Source: Mogibacterium sp. (GTDB lineage Bacteria; Bacillota; Clostridia; Peptostreptococcales; Anaerovoracaceae). From it: 64,000 nt of DNA. A model generated the notes under the pieces. The model was not told the origin of the DNA and did no database searches. It worked only from the letters and a program-made list of their open reading frames with translations. The stretch covers positions 58,227 to 122,226 of the forward strand of contig JAFWFU010000041.1 of assembly GCA_017515425.1 (NCBI GenBank), written 5' to 3'. Made by a program: the position numbers and the translations under genes. Positions 15,380 to 24,289 of this stretch are shown one piece after another (the first letter of the stretch is position 1; each line of letters starts with the position of its first letter).

Positions 15380-16729
15380 ATGACAGGTTTACAGACCGAC
15401 ACCAACACACAGCAGACCGTATGCGGGCAACTGACATTCGAGCGGATTCATGCAAACAACGCAACAAGAAATATGGGTATAGGAAAGAGTTTTAAGAAAC
15501 TAGTATTTGACATAGCGAAGAAGAACAAAGCATTCCGAATTGCTTTCAGAAGCAGTCGGGATGCCGTTTACCGTGCCAAGATGACCCTCGACGAACCTTT
15601 TGCGGGGATTGACGACAAGCTCGTATATTTTCAGACCTTCTCGGGGCGAAGCTACGGAGACTCCCCGAAGGCATTGTACGAATATATGCTAAACGCGGAG
15701 GAATACAGCGACTACCGCTTTGTCTGGTGCTTCAAAGAGCCGGAGAAATACGATTTTCTGCTCCGAAATGAGAGGACGGGCATAGTCAGATTCAGGACGC
15801 GAGAGGATAACAAAGCCCTGCGCAGGGCAAAATATTGGATTAGCAATTACAGAATGCTCAATTATCAGTTCCCGAGGAAGGGGCAGATATATCTGCAATG
15901 CTGGCATGGGACTCCGCTCAAGAGGCTCGGCTACGACATTCAGGAAGGCGACAATGTGATGAATTCGCTCTCCGAGGTCAGAGAAAAATACAGGAGCGAC
16001 GCGAAGAAGTTCTCCCATATACTTTCGCCATCTCCATTCGCCACGGAGAAATTTGCCTCCGCGTGGAATTTGTCGGAGACAGGGCAGTCGGACAAGATAA
16101 TCGAAGAAGGGTACCCGAGAAACGACAGGCTCGTGAACGTAACAGATGAAGAGACCTCCGCGCTGAGACAGGAGCTGGGAATAGGCGATAAAAAAGCCAT
16201 TCTCTACGCGCCGACGTGGAGAGACAATCAGCATACGAGCGGAGAGGGCTATACCTATAAGACGGAGATTGATTTTGATATGCTTAGGCGTGAGCTCGGG
16301 GACGAGTATATGATACTCTTCCGAGCGCATTATCTCGTGGCGAATAGCTTCGACTTTGCCCGTTACGAGGGTTTCGTCCGCGATGTGTCTGGCTATGAGG
16401 ATATAAACGACCTCTATATCGCCTCGGATATGCTTGTCACCGACTATTCCAGCGTGTTTTTCGACTATGCCAATCTGCGCAAACCCATAATCTTCTATAT
16501 GTACGACCTCAAGGAATACGCCGGGGAAATCAGAGGTTTCTATCTGTCCTTGGACGAACTCCCGGGGGCAATCGCAGAGGAAGAGGACGCGCTGATAGAA
16601 GAGATCCGCGCTGCAGAGAGCTGGCAGGTGAATGAGGCTTACGAGGAATTTCACAGACGCTTCAACCCAAAGGACGACGGGAAGGCGTCGGAGCGTGTAT
16701 TAAAGAAGATAATATGCTTGACAGGATAG
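15380..16729 (+). CDS. CDP-glycerol glycerophosphotransferase family protein (TagF-like)
   Basis: The protein has LQCWHGTPLKRLGYDIQ, LYAPTWRDNQH and VTDYSSVFFDYANLRKP in the standard order, followed by a C-terminal IIFYMYDLKEYAGEIRG block, all typical of TagF/TarF-type enzymes that add glycerol- or ribitol-phosphate. The start is uncertain. The frame is open from ATG 15380 (449 residues), but its first 31 residues are hydrophilic and unlike the family, and ATG 15473 (MGIGKSFKKLVFDIAKK) gives a more usual basic membrane-binding N-terminus. Neither has a clear ribosome site. The end overlaps the following flippase gene by 16 bases, showing a tight operon. Confidence 0.9.
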   Translation: MTGLQTDTNTQQTVCGQLTFERIHANNATRNMGIGKSFKKLVFDIAKKNKAFRIAFRSSRDAVYRAKMTLDEPFAGIDDKLVYFQTFSGRSYGDSPKALYEYMLNAEEYSDYRFVWCFKEPEKYDFLLRNERTGIVRFRTREDNKALRRAKYWISNYRMLNYQFPRKGQIYLQCWHGTPLKRLGYDIQEGDNVMNSLSEVREKYRSDAKKFSHILSPSPFATEKFASAWNLSETGQSDKIIEEGYPRNDRLVNVTDEETSALRQELGIGDKKAILYAPTWRDNQHTSGEGYTYKTEIDFDMLRRELGDEYMILFRAHYLVANSFDFARYEGFVRDVSGYEDINDLYIASDMLVTDYSSVFFDYANLRKPIIFYMYDLKEYAGEIRGFYLSLDELPGAIAEEEDALIEEIRAAESWQVNEAYEEFHRRFNPKDDGKASERVLKKIICLTG

Positions 16730-18003
16730 TGAGATTACTGCAAAAAACCAGCAATATAGAGCGCAGCACATATATTTGGAATGCTGTGAGCGCCACTTTG
16801 CTGGCTATACAGGCGCCCGTCATCTTGGCGGTTATGACCAGAACCAACGGTGATATAGACGCCGGGATTTTTTCTATTGCGATAGCGATAGCCAATCTTA
16901 TGATGTATGTCGGTCAGTACGGCATACGAAGATTTCAAGCCTCGGACGTCAGAGAGCAGTTTAGCTTTGAAGAGTATCACGGAATGCGTATTATCACCTG
17001 CATAGCGCTCATAGTGATGAGCCTTCTGTACTGCGCTTACGGGTGGCTGGAAAAGGGATATTCGAATACAAAATTTGCCGCCATATTCATGGTATGTATG
17101 CTTAAAATGATACAGGCGTATTCGGATGTATTTCACGGCAATATGCAGCAGAAGGGACGGTTTGATGTTGCGGCAAAGGCGACTTCTGCTAGATATGCCG
17201 CGGAGATAGCGATATTCTGCGCCGCATTGATATTGACCAGGCATTTGTTTTGGTCTGCCCTGATATGCGTAGCGGCTTCTGCCGTCTTGATGTTTATTCT
17301 CTCCGTGAATACGGGAAGGCATTACTGTGATTCGATGAAGCCAAGCTTTAGAGTCCCCGCTATCAAAGAGCTTTTCATAGCGGGATTCCCTCTTTTTATA
17401 AGCATGTTTTTGAACACCTATGTCGGCAATGCGCCTAAATATGCCATAGATACATATCTCAACGACAGTATGCAGGCTGTTTTCGGTTTCATATTCATGC
17501 CCGCCTTTGTGGTGCAAATAGCGGCGCAGTTCATCTTCAACCCCGTAATCACCTCTTACGCGCATATGTGGAGCGCACATAGCGAGGAATCCTTCAAAGC
17601 ATTTAATAAGAGAATAACAAAGATGTGCGCCGTCATCTTCGGGCTGACCGTTCTAGGGCTCGTAGTTGCCGCGACTATAGGCATACCTGTGCTGTCGTTT
17701 ATTTTTGCGGTCGATCTTTCGCCTTATAAAACGGATTTATGCATTATAATGCTGGGCGGCGGGCTCCTGGCATATGCCACATATTTCAGCACTGTGATAG
17801 CCATAATCAGAGCACAGCGGAGCTTGATAATATGTTATGGGATAGTTTCAATCATGGCATTGACGCTTTCGGGGATATTCGTTGACGGACGCGGAATCAG
17901 AGGCGCGACATGTATGTATGTCCTGCTAATGGGAGTGCTGGCAATATCGCTGCTTGCCGCTATGTACGCGAATATTCGCCGAGAGAAAATAAAAGCGGAG
18001 TAA
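16714..18003 (+). CDS. Wzx-like polysaccharide/oligosaccharide flippase
   Basis: A 429-residue polytopic protein with 12 or so hydrophobic spans and the N-terminal pattern SNIERSTYIWNAVSATLLAIQ, seen in the polysaccharide-biosynthesis (Wzx/MATE) family. These proteins move undecaprenyl-diphosphate-linked saccharides across the membrane. It overlaps the upstream glycerophosphotransferase gene by 16 bases. The cluster also encodes a TagGH exporter, so the cell has two export routes here. The flippase may serve a second glycan or a lipid-linked decoration rather than the main polymer. Confidence 0.85.
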   Translation: MLDRIVRLLQKTSNIERSTYIWNAVSATLLAIQAPVILAVMTRTNGDIDAGIFSIAIAIANLMMYVGQYGIRRFQASDVREQFSFEEYHGMRIITCIALIVMSLLYCAYGWLEKGYSNTKFAAIFMVCMLKMIQAYSDVFHGNMQQKGRFDVAAKATSARYAAEIAIFCAALILTRHLFWSALICVAASAVLMFILSVNTGRHYCDSMKPSFRVPAIKELFIAGFPLFISMFLNTYVGNAPKYAIDTYLNDSMQAVFGFIFMPAFVVQIAAQFIFNPVITSYAHMWSAHSEESFKAFNKRITKMCAVIFGLTVLGLVVAATIGIPVLSFIFAVDLSPYKTDLCIIMLGGGLLAYATYFSTVIAIIRAQRSLIICYGIVSIMALTLSGIFVDGRGIRGATCMYVLLMGVLAISLLAAMYANIRREKIKAE

Positions 18004-18020
18004 TCACAATACTTCAAAAA

Positions 18021-18056
18021 GTTTCCACCAAAATCAAAACTGGGCGGGGTACTGCC
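18021..18056 (+). repeat. Third, diverged copy of the G-rich leader element
   Basis: GTTTCCACCAAAATCAAAACT, then GGGCGGGG (18042-18049), then TACTGCCG matches the core of the G-run leaders at 11541-11585 and 61923-61960. Here the G run is broken by a C, which should stabilise it. It lies 168 bases upstream of another secreted protein gene. The 213-base gap it sits in otherwise holds a weak CATTCTGAAGAG repeat piece. Confidence 0.6.
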
Positions 18057-18216
18057 GTATAAAGCAAAACAAAGATGTTGCGTGCATTGATAGATTGGTA
18101 ACAGTAAAGCAGATTACGACTGTGTGCCATTCTGAAGAGAAAACCAATCAACTGACGACGAGCTCCGTAGCCGTGACATATACTCTTGTAATGCTAAGGT
18201 AGAAAGGACATCGGTA

Positions 18217-19935
18217 ATGAGGAAAATATTTTACACTTTGTTTGTACTTGTGATGGCGCCAATCATGATGCTGTCGTTTACCGTCAATGTAAATGCAAAT
18301 GAGCAGTGGGAACAGACCGGGAGCGGTACTGTCTATTATGCGGTATTTCCGTCAGGGTATTACACCGGAAGTACTCTTTACGGCAAATACAACGGCAAAA
18401 GGATTGAGGCTTATCAAAATTCAGAGACAAAAAAAGAAGTTGCCACGACTCAGTCGGGCTGGATCTACTGGCATTGGACATTTAACAATCAGGCTCTTCC
18501 TAATGATAATTATAATGTATTCATAAGTGATCATAAGGGATGGGACGAAGGCAGGAATTATATTTACTTTTCAGACTTTGAATCATCTGCAAACTTTCCT
18601 GAGCAGGACAAATATGGCAATAAAGACAAGACACCGGGAGTGTGTTTCTATCACTGGAGAAACATAGTGTCTGACGGTAGCTGGTGGTGGTTCCGTATTC
18701 CCGTATATAAGCAAACATATACTGAATACAAAAAAGTTCAGTCCCAGAACAATCCGACAGGCGACGACTCTTCATTAAATAATAATAGTTCAGTTAATCA
18801 GCCGCCGGCGGAAGGGGCTCAGCAATCCGGAGGAGCACTTAGTGATGCGACCGTGACGCATGTAGATATTCCTGACTGTGTATATAACGGAAAAAACAGA
18901 AAACCTAAAGTAAGTGTGGTATGCAACGGGAAAATATTGGTAGAGGGCGTTGACTTTTCAGTCGAATACAAAAATTGCAAGAAGATAGGAAAAGCAACAG
19001 TTATAATCAAGGGATGTGGCAACTATTCCGGCACAATAAAGAGACATTATAAAATAGTTCCTAATGGGACTTCAATCAAGAAATGTCAGATAGATAAGAA
19101 GAAATGCACGATCAAATGGAAGAAAAAGAGTAAGAATTGCAATGGCTATATCATCAGATATTCAACAGACCCTAGCTTCGCGAGCTGTAAAAAGAAGGTT
19201 GTAAAAGGAAAGAATAAAACAAAATGCACCATCAAAGGAATTGCCGCGGGGACTACATACTATATACAAATATGCTCCTACAAGAAAATTGGCAAGAAGA
19301 AATACTGCTCCGGCTGGTCGAACTGTAAAACCGTGACTACCAAAAAGCAGAAGAAAAATGTGACTTTCAGCACTTCCGAACTGCGCTCAACGGTATATAC
19401 CGATGTAGTGAAGAAAGGTAGTACGGCATATTGCGTTGGTTCCTCGGGACTGTACAAGGTAAAGCTTAAAAAAGGCAGGGTGAAGTCAGTAAAGAGAATG
19501 ATAAAATTTGATAGGTATGAAAAAGCGTGGTACATTAACAAGAAGGGCAAGTATATATACTTGCAGTGGTACGGAATGGCACCAGGTGGAAGCTTGGGAA
19601 GAATCAACATAAAAACCGGTAAAAAGAATTACTACGGATGGACTTATGAATCAAACGGCTTTGTAATTGTCGGAAATAGGATATATTACGATACACATCA
19701 TGACGCAGAGTATAAAAATGGAAGACTGATAAAAGATCATTATTGGGAATGCACATCAGAAACTCTTAATGGCAAAGATAAAAAATCTGAGGATATAAAG
19801 CTATCAGTAAAATGGAAGAAAAGTAATGTCAAAAAGTATAGAGTGATAACAAAGGACGATGGAGACTACAAAAAAGACTACATCAAAACTCCGAAAGGCA
19901 CTTTCTATCTTGGTAAGGTCGAATATGCATACTAA
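18217..19935 (+). CDS. Secreted protein with bacterial Ig-like and FnIII domains
   Basis: A signal peptide (about 28 residues ending NVNANEQ) leads into a Trp/Tyr-rich N-terminal domain of about 150 residues and a short Asn/Ser/Pro linker. An Ig-like domain follows (YNGK..KPKVSVVCNG, VEGVDFSVEYKN, ATVIIKGCGNYSG), the type common in clostridial surface proteins. Next is one FnIII domain (CTIKWKKKSKNCNGYIIRYS to YYIQICSYKKIGKKKY), and then a 170-residue C-terminal part that may be a beta-propeller fragment (AYCVGSSGLYKV, GKYIYLQWYG). It is rich in Lys and in Cys for a secreted protein, so disulphides or metal binding are possible. The upstream DNA carries a relative of the G-run leader of the BspA genes. 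Confidence 0.75.
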   Translation: MRKIFYTLFVLVMAPIMMLSFTVNVNANEQWEQTGSGTVYYAVFPSGYYTGSTLYGKYNGKRIEAYQNSETKKEVATTQSGWIYWHWTFNNQALPNDNYNVFISDHKGWDEGRNYIYFSDFESSANFPEQDKYGNKDKTPGVCFYHWRNIVSDGSWWWFRIPVYKQTYTEYKKVQSQNNPTGDDSSLNNNSSVNQPPAEGAQQSGGALSDATVTHVDIPDCVYNGKNRKPKVSVVCNGKILVEGVDFSVEYKNCKKIGKATVIIKGCGNYSGTIKRHYKIVPNGTSIKKCQIDKKKCTIKWKKKSKNCNGYIIRYSTDPSFASCKKKVVKGKNKTKCTIKGIAAGTTYYIQICSYKKIGKKKYCSGWSNCKTVTTKKQKKNVTFSTSELRSTVYTDVVKKGSTAYCVGSSGLYKVKLKKGRVKSVKRMIKFDRYEKAWYINKKGKYIYLQWYGMAPGGSLGRINIKTGKKNYYGWTYESNGFVIVGNRIYYDTHHDAEYKNGRLIKDHYWECTSETLNGKDKKSEDIKLSVKWKKSNVKKYRVITKDDGDYKKDYIKTPKGTFYLGKVEYAY

Positions 19936-19960
19936 CTGAAGTTATGTGATTTCAGTTAGT
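19931..19960. terminator. Perfect 10-bp inverted repeat between convergent genes
   Basis: ACTAACTGAA (19931-19940) and TTCAGTTAGT (19951-19960) form a perfect stem with a 10-base loop. It overlaps the stop codon of the upstream gene and faces the end of the ATP-grasp gene on the other strand. There is no T run on either side. Confidence 0.55.
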
Positions 19961-19995
19961 GCGGAGATTCATTGACATAAATCTGAGCAGGTAGT

Positions 19996-21195
19996 TCATT
20001 CTACTTCAATGTGAATGTTATCAAGAGCCTCATGGAGCAGTTCCACCGCTTCGTCGAGGCTCTTTCCTTTGGTTATCACATGCCCTATTCGGTGAGGACC
20101 GACTTTGAAAGCGTGAACGGGATCTCCAACCTCATAGTCGAACTGCACCTCGCAAAGATCCGGAGTTGCAGCATTTCTATCTTCCTGAGACTTTATCACC
20201 CCATCTTTATCTGACATGAGCAGCATACTTGCATTGGGAGTGCCGCTTTGAGTTTCGTCTGTCTCATTACAGGAGCTGAAATCCACTTTTTCTCCTATCG
20301 CAACTCTTATAATCTTCTCGTAATAATCGAAGCCGTAGTAAATTGATACGAGCTCTGCGAGGCAGGTGGCTCCGGATCTCCCGCCTATTTCCAATACATA
20401 GGTCTGCCCGTCTCTGAGGATAAAGTCCGCATTGATAGCGCAGTTGTTAAGCTGCATTGCTCTTGTGGCGGCGATGAGCTGCTCCTTGCAGTCCTTTATT
20501 ATTTCCGGATCCAAGTCGTATGGAGCGAAATGCCCGACAGGAACACCCGTATCGCCTTTAAATACATAGTCTCCATGTGGAAGTATGAATTCAAGCTTGC
20601 CGTCCTGGACGAATGCCTGAGCCCCGAACTCTTCACCTTCAATACATTCCTCGACTATGAAATAGTCGGAGCGGGTGTTTTCCAGCACATTATTACGAGC
20701 TCTTTCAAATTCAGACTCGGTTCTGACCTTGACGATTCCCCTGCTGCCGGAAGAGTCCACGGATTTGAACATGACAGGAAGGGCGAGATCGGAGATAATA
20801 TTCGCATAATTCTCATCGCTGAAATTGACCCTTCTGAACTTGGCGCTCCTGACGCCGTGCTTTTCGTAGCATTGCTTCATAAGCAGCTTATCAGTAGCCA
20901 CCTCTGCCGCTTCAAAGGAAAGACCTCGAAGCCCCAATGCGTCGCATACCTTGCCTATAGTAATTACGGCGACGTCGGTTCCGGCGGTTACGATTCCGTC
21001 CACTTCCTCGCGCCTGGCTATGCTCAGGATTTTGCGATAGTCGGTCGTGTTCTCGTAATACACCTTGTCCGCGATTTCAAATCCGGGGTAGTTCCCCTGA
21101 ATGCTGGCGACTATGGTATAAATTCCGAGCTGCTTGGCTGCTTTAATCAGCGGCACCTGATATATTCCGGCGCCTAGTATCAATAGTTTCTTCAT
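19996..21195 (-). CDS. ATP-grasp domain ligase
   Basis: This 399-residue protein has a Rossmann-like preATP-grasp N-terminus (KKLLILGAGIYQVPLIKAA), the nucleotide-binding core (PVMFKSVDSSGSRGIVKV, then FIVEECIEGEEF) and the metal-binding end (CAINADFILRDGQTYVLEI). Enzymes of this group (PurK, CarB-like and amino-acid ligases) join a carboxylate to an amine or thiol using ATP. The substrate is unknown. It lies just downstream of a GT2 gene on the same strand and among glycan genes, so it may amidate or aminoacylate a sugar or lipid. A GGAGG site (reverse strand, about 21203-21207) precedes the ATG. Confidence 0.85.
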   Translation of the reverse strand: MKKLLILGAGIYQVPLIKAAKQLGIYTIVASIQGNYPGFEIADKVYYENTTDYRKILSIARREEVDGIVTAGTDVAVITIGKVCDALGLRGLSFEAAEVATDKLLMKQCYEKHGVRSAKFRRVNFSDENYANIISDLALPVMFKSVDSSGSRGIVKVRTESEFERARNNVLENTRSDYFIVEECIEGEEFGAQAFVQDGKLEFILPHGDYVFKGDTGVPVGHFAPYDLDPEIIKDCKEQLIAATRAMQLNNCAINADFILRDGQTYVLEIGGRSGATCLAELVSIYYGFDYYEKIIRVAIGEKVDFSSCNETDETQSGTPNASMLLMSDKDGVIKSQEDRNAATPDLCEVQFDYEVGDPVHAFKVGPHRIGHVITKGKSLDEAVELLHEALDNIHIEVE

Positions 21196-21247
21196 TGCTT
21201 ATGCCTCCTGCAATAAATCACTTGAATTGACGAAACCGTCAGTCTTT

Positions 21248-21382
21248 TCATCTTGTCAAGTTATCCAATCTGTCTTTCTTGTCCGTGCTGAAAGATTTGA
21301 CCACCTTGATTATATTGGCAATATCAACGACATCAAGATTATCAATGACTATTTCTGTTTGCTCGTCCGCCTTTGATAGCAT
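21248..21382 (-). CDS. Possible 44-residue small protein between GT2 and ATP-grasp genes
   Basis: On the reverse strand an ATG at 21382 opens a 44-codon frame (MLSKADEQTEIVIDN...DNLTR) ending at TGA 21248-21250. It overlaps the end of the GT2 gene by 34 bases in another frame and fills most of the gap before the ATP-grasp gene. The composition (Asp, Val, Ile, Lys in an alternating pattern) is protein-like, and much of it falls outside the GT2 gene. There is no good ribosome site, only a weak CGGGA. It might instead be the tail of a lost gene. I do not recognise a family. Confidence 0.3.
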   Translation of the reverse strand: MLSKADEQTEIVIDNLDVVDIANIIKVVKSFSTDKKDRLDNLTR

Positions 21383-22293
21383 TCCCGCACGACATATTGC
21401 GGATTGTTGGACATGCTCTGGAACATTCTGCCGAGGTATTCACCGATTAAACCGAGAAAGAGCATTATGAGTCCGCTGAAGAAGCATATGCTTACCATCA
21501 TTGAATACCAGCCTACCGCGCTCGTCGGCGCAAATATCTTCTTGAGGATTATGGCGATCGCCCCTAGAATGCCGAGGACGGCGAAGAAAACACCGGCTCT
21601 GGTAGCGATTCTCAGAGGAACTATGGAATAGCCCATTATATTCGACCAGAGGCTGAGGAGCTTCCCGAAGGTATAGCCCGACTGTCCGTGTTCGCGGTTA
21701 AAATGCTCTACGGGAACGCTGGCTATATTGCGAGTCGTCCTTAGAAATAGCCCCTGCAAATGCGTATAGTGGCTCTTGTACTGAATGACATAGTCTCTGA
21801 CGAATTTCTTAATAATCCAGAAACTCGAGGTTTTCAAATCCTTAGGCTTACCTATCAATATGCGAACTGAGGTGTAGTTGACCCAGCTGCCGAAATTGCG
21901 GAAGCCTGAATGATGTTTGTCGGGATAGTGTCCGTATACAATATCATAGCCCTTCTCAAAAGCCTCGAAGAGCTTGGGAAGCTGAGAAGGGTGAGTCTGC
22001 AAATCATCATCCATGGCGATCAGGACGTCCCCCTGTGCGTAATTAAGACCTGCCATAACGGCATTATGCTGACCGGTATTATGCGCCAGCTCTATCACTT
22101 TTACATATTCAAAATCATCAGCCAAGCCGCGCAGAACGGATAAAGTTTCGCCGTCGTCGGGCGAGCAGTCGTCTACCAGCACAAATTCAAACGGCGTTTT
22201 CCCGAGAGACTCCATCATGGACGCAGTCCCCCTGACAACCTCGCCTATCGTCATGGCAGATTTATAGCAGGGAATTATTATCGAATACAGCAT
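21349..22293 (-). CDS. GT2 polyprenyl-phosphate sugar transferase (CsbB/GtrB/DPM-like), copy 1
   Basis: The 314-residue product starts with the GT-A fold opening YSIIIPCYKSAMTI, has the metal/donor motif AMDDDLQTHPSQLPK near residue 95, and ends with two membrane spans (about 230-250 and 265-290) and a basic tail. This architecture is that of CsbB/GtrB/ArnC enzymes, which load one sugar onto undecaprenyl phosphate at the inner face. It is about 40-50% like the GT2 at 28941 by eye. It is divergent from the polytopic protein gene at 22351, a possible acceptor-side partner. Confidence 0.9.
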   Translation of the reverse strand: MLYSIIIPCYKSAMTIGEVVRGTASMMESLGKTPFEFVLVDDCSPDDGETLSVLRGLADDFEYVKVIELAHNTGQHNAVMAGLNYAQGDVLIAMDDDLQTHPSQLPKLFEAFEKGYDIVYGHYPDKHHSGFRNFGSWVNYTSVRILIGKPKDLKTSSFWIIKKFVRDYVIQYKSHYTHLQGLFLRTTRNIASVPVEHFNREHGQSGYTFGKLLSLWSNIMGYSIVPLRIATRAGVFFAVLGILGAIAIILKKIFAPTSAVGWYSMMVSICFFSGLIMLFLGLIGEYLGRMFQSMSNNPQYVVRECYQRRTSKQK

Positions 22294-22350
22294 ATTACTC
22301 TCACTTAGACATTATAGGTTGTTATCTAATACGTAAAAATTTTATTACAC

Positions 22351-24108
22351 ATGAGAAGGATAATCAACCTTGACGGTGCTTTCCTCGTCAATATAATTAT
22401 TCACATGAAGGACGTGAGAAACAAGCACAACTGGATAAAATCGATCTGTATCAACGGCGTGATAGCGGTGACGATACTGCTGTTTACCCAGATGGTATAT
22501 GAAACAAACGACGACTATTCAATATCCCTGAGAATTCTCGAAGGATATTCAGATGTGTTTTTTGTCAATTATTATCTTGTATCAGCCCTATCTGCTGTGC
22601 AGCGAGCATTTCCGCCCATAAATGTACATGTAGTTGTAATGATTGCGGCTTCTTTTATTTCCTTTGTGTGCATTTTGAAACTTGTCATGGATAAGAGCCA
22701 TAGCCGCATAATTGACGCGGTTTCGGTTTCGGTCATAGCGCTATTTTCTTTTGATCACTATTGCACGATACAGTTTACGAAAACGGCAGGGCTAGTTGTC
22801 TGCACGGCGACTGTAGTTTTGCTTGATGCTTTTTTTCGGAAAAGAGGAATGCTCTATTATGCACTTGGAATATGTCTTCTCTACTACGGAGCGGCATTAA
22901 GAATAGACGGGGTAATAGTGATATTAGCATTTGCCGGACTGTATTGCCTCAAAAATTTTGTCGGAGGCAAGGAGCATTTAAGGAGTCTAATTAACACTAG
23001 ACGAGCTATTGTATTCCTCGTATTGATTGCGGTGATGGCAGGCTGTTATATCCCAGAGCTTGCGTCGCGCAGGATGAACAGTAGAAATGAAGCCCTTTTG
23101 AATTATAATGAATACAATTATTATCGCAGCGAACTAGTGGATTACGCTAAACTCAGCGACTATGAAGAGCATAGAGATGAATATAAAGAGGCGGGGTTTT
23201 CAAAAAATGATATTTATTTAATAAAGAAATGGTTTTTTGACTATGACGGAGCGGCAAGCAAGGAGAATATGAAGACTCTGTTGGACATAGTGGGACAAAA
23301 GACTGAAAAGCAAGAAAGTCTAGATACCGCCTTTAGAGATTTTCTAAGGGCTACAAAAAGGAGCATTGAGTCGCAAGGGCTCAATGCGATTCATCTGACA
23401 ATCATTGCGCTGCTGGCAGTGGTATCGCTTATTTTATCAAACCTGAGAGGAAGGGTATATATAATAAGCGTAGCTCTGATGAATATTTCACTACATATTT
23501 ATCTTTTCTATATAAATAGACCCGTGTATAGAGCGATATATGTCGTTGATGTTTGTACGGTGCTATGGTTCCTTTATGCGTTGTCCGAAACAGGCGACCT
23601 TAAAAATGCGAAAAATGCGATATATAAATCCTTATATGTGATTGCTATCGCAGCGCCTCTTTTGCTTACTGTGCCTGCATACCAAAACACAGCAGATACA
23701 TTTCAAAAGGTTGAAAAAAACATAATGCCCAAGGAACTAGCGGAATTCCTGATGAAAAATCAGCAGCAGGCTTTCATTACCGCCACAAGAGAAAAGAGGG
23801 GGAACCCGTCACAGCTTACGCCATGGAAAGCTCCGAATGCCGAGCTGGAAAGGAATTACATAGGCACAGGCAGTTGGGGCACACTGTCGCCTTATATGCT
23901 TAACAAATTGGCAAACTATGGAATGGACAATCCTATCGTGGATATTATAGACAATCCAAAGGCTTTCTTCGTCGGGAACAAATACACAAAGCGCATAATA
24001 AAGTATTACAACAAATGGTATGCAGATGATGACAGGCATATAGAATTTCGCGAATATGATGAGGTGGCGGGTATCAAAATCTGGCAGGTGATTTCAGTCG
24101 AGAATTAG
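22351..24108 (+). CDS. Large polytopic membrane protein, possibly GT-C-type glycosyltransferase
   Basis: A protein of up to 585 residues with about 11 hydrophobic spans followed by a soluble C-terminal region of about 130 residues. In the first extracellular loop is ETNDDYSISLRILEGYSD, an acidic pair in the place where GT-C enzymes keep their catalytic Asp. This fits a transferase that uses a lipid-linked sugar outside the cell, but I cannot match it to a named family. ATG 22405 (MKDVRNKHNWIK) is an alternative start just before the first span; neither has a ribosome site. Its divergent neighbour is a CsbB-like GT2, which would supply such a donor. The gene is visibly richer in A+T than the glycerophosphotransferase genes. 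Confidence 0.7.
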   Translation: MRRIINLDGAFLVNIIIHMKDVRNKHNWIKSICINGVIAVTILLFTQMVYETNDDYSISLRILEGYSDVFFVNYYLVSALSAVQRAFPPINVHVVVMIAASFISFVCILKLVMDKSHSRIIDAVSVSVIALFSFDHYCTIQFTKTAGLVVCTATVVLLDAFFRKRGMLYYALGICLLYYGAALRIDGVIVILAFAGLYCLKNFVGGKEHLRSLINTRRAIVFLVLIAVMAGCYIPELASRRMNSRNEALLNYNEYNYYRSELVDYAKLSDYEEHRDEYKEAGFSKNDIYLIKKWFFDYDGAASKENMKTLLDIVGQKTEKQESLDTAFRDFLRATKRSIESQGLNAIHLTIIALLAVVSLILSNLRGRVYIISVALMNISLHIYLFYINRPVYRAIYVVDVCTVLWFLYALSETGDLKNAKNAIYKSLYVIAIAAPLLLTVPAYQNTADTFQKVEKNIMPKELAEFLMKNQQQAFITATREKRGNPSQLTPWKAPNAELERNYIGTGSWGTLSPYMLNKLANYGMDNPIVDIIDNPKAFFVGNKYTKRIIKYYNKWYADDDRHIEFREYDEVAGIKIWQVISVEN

Positions 24109-24220
24109 CCGCGGCAAGTTCAGAGACCAATTTTGAACAAGTCTTTTCTTATCTTGCACACCTTACAGCCTTTTCGTTAACTTTCAGTCTTTCGGAATTC
24201 ACTTAATTCAATGGTTAGGC

Positions 24221-24249
24221 TTGCGTATTTGCTAATTCAAATATATAAT
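24221..24249 (+). promoter_or_regulatory. Promoter of the L,D-transpeptidase gene
   Basis: TTGCGT (24221-24226) and TATAAT (24244-24249) are separated by exactly 17 bases in an AT-rich gap, 40 bases before the start codon. Confidence 0.7.
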
Positions 24250-24289
24250 GAGTTACGATTTGTGCTAAGCATATGAAGGGATAATTATT

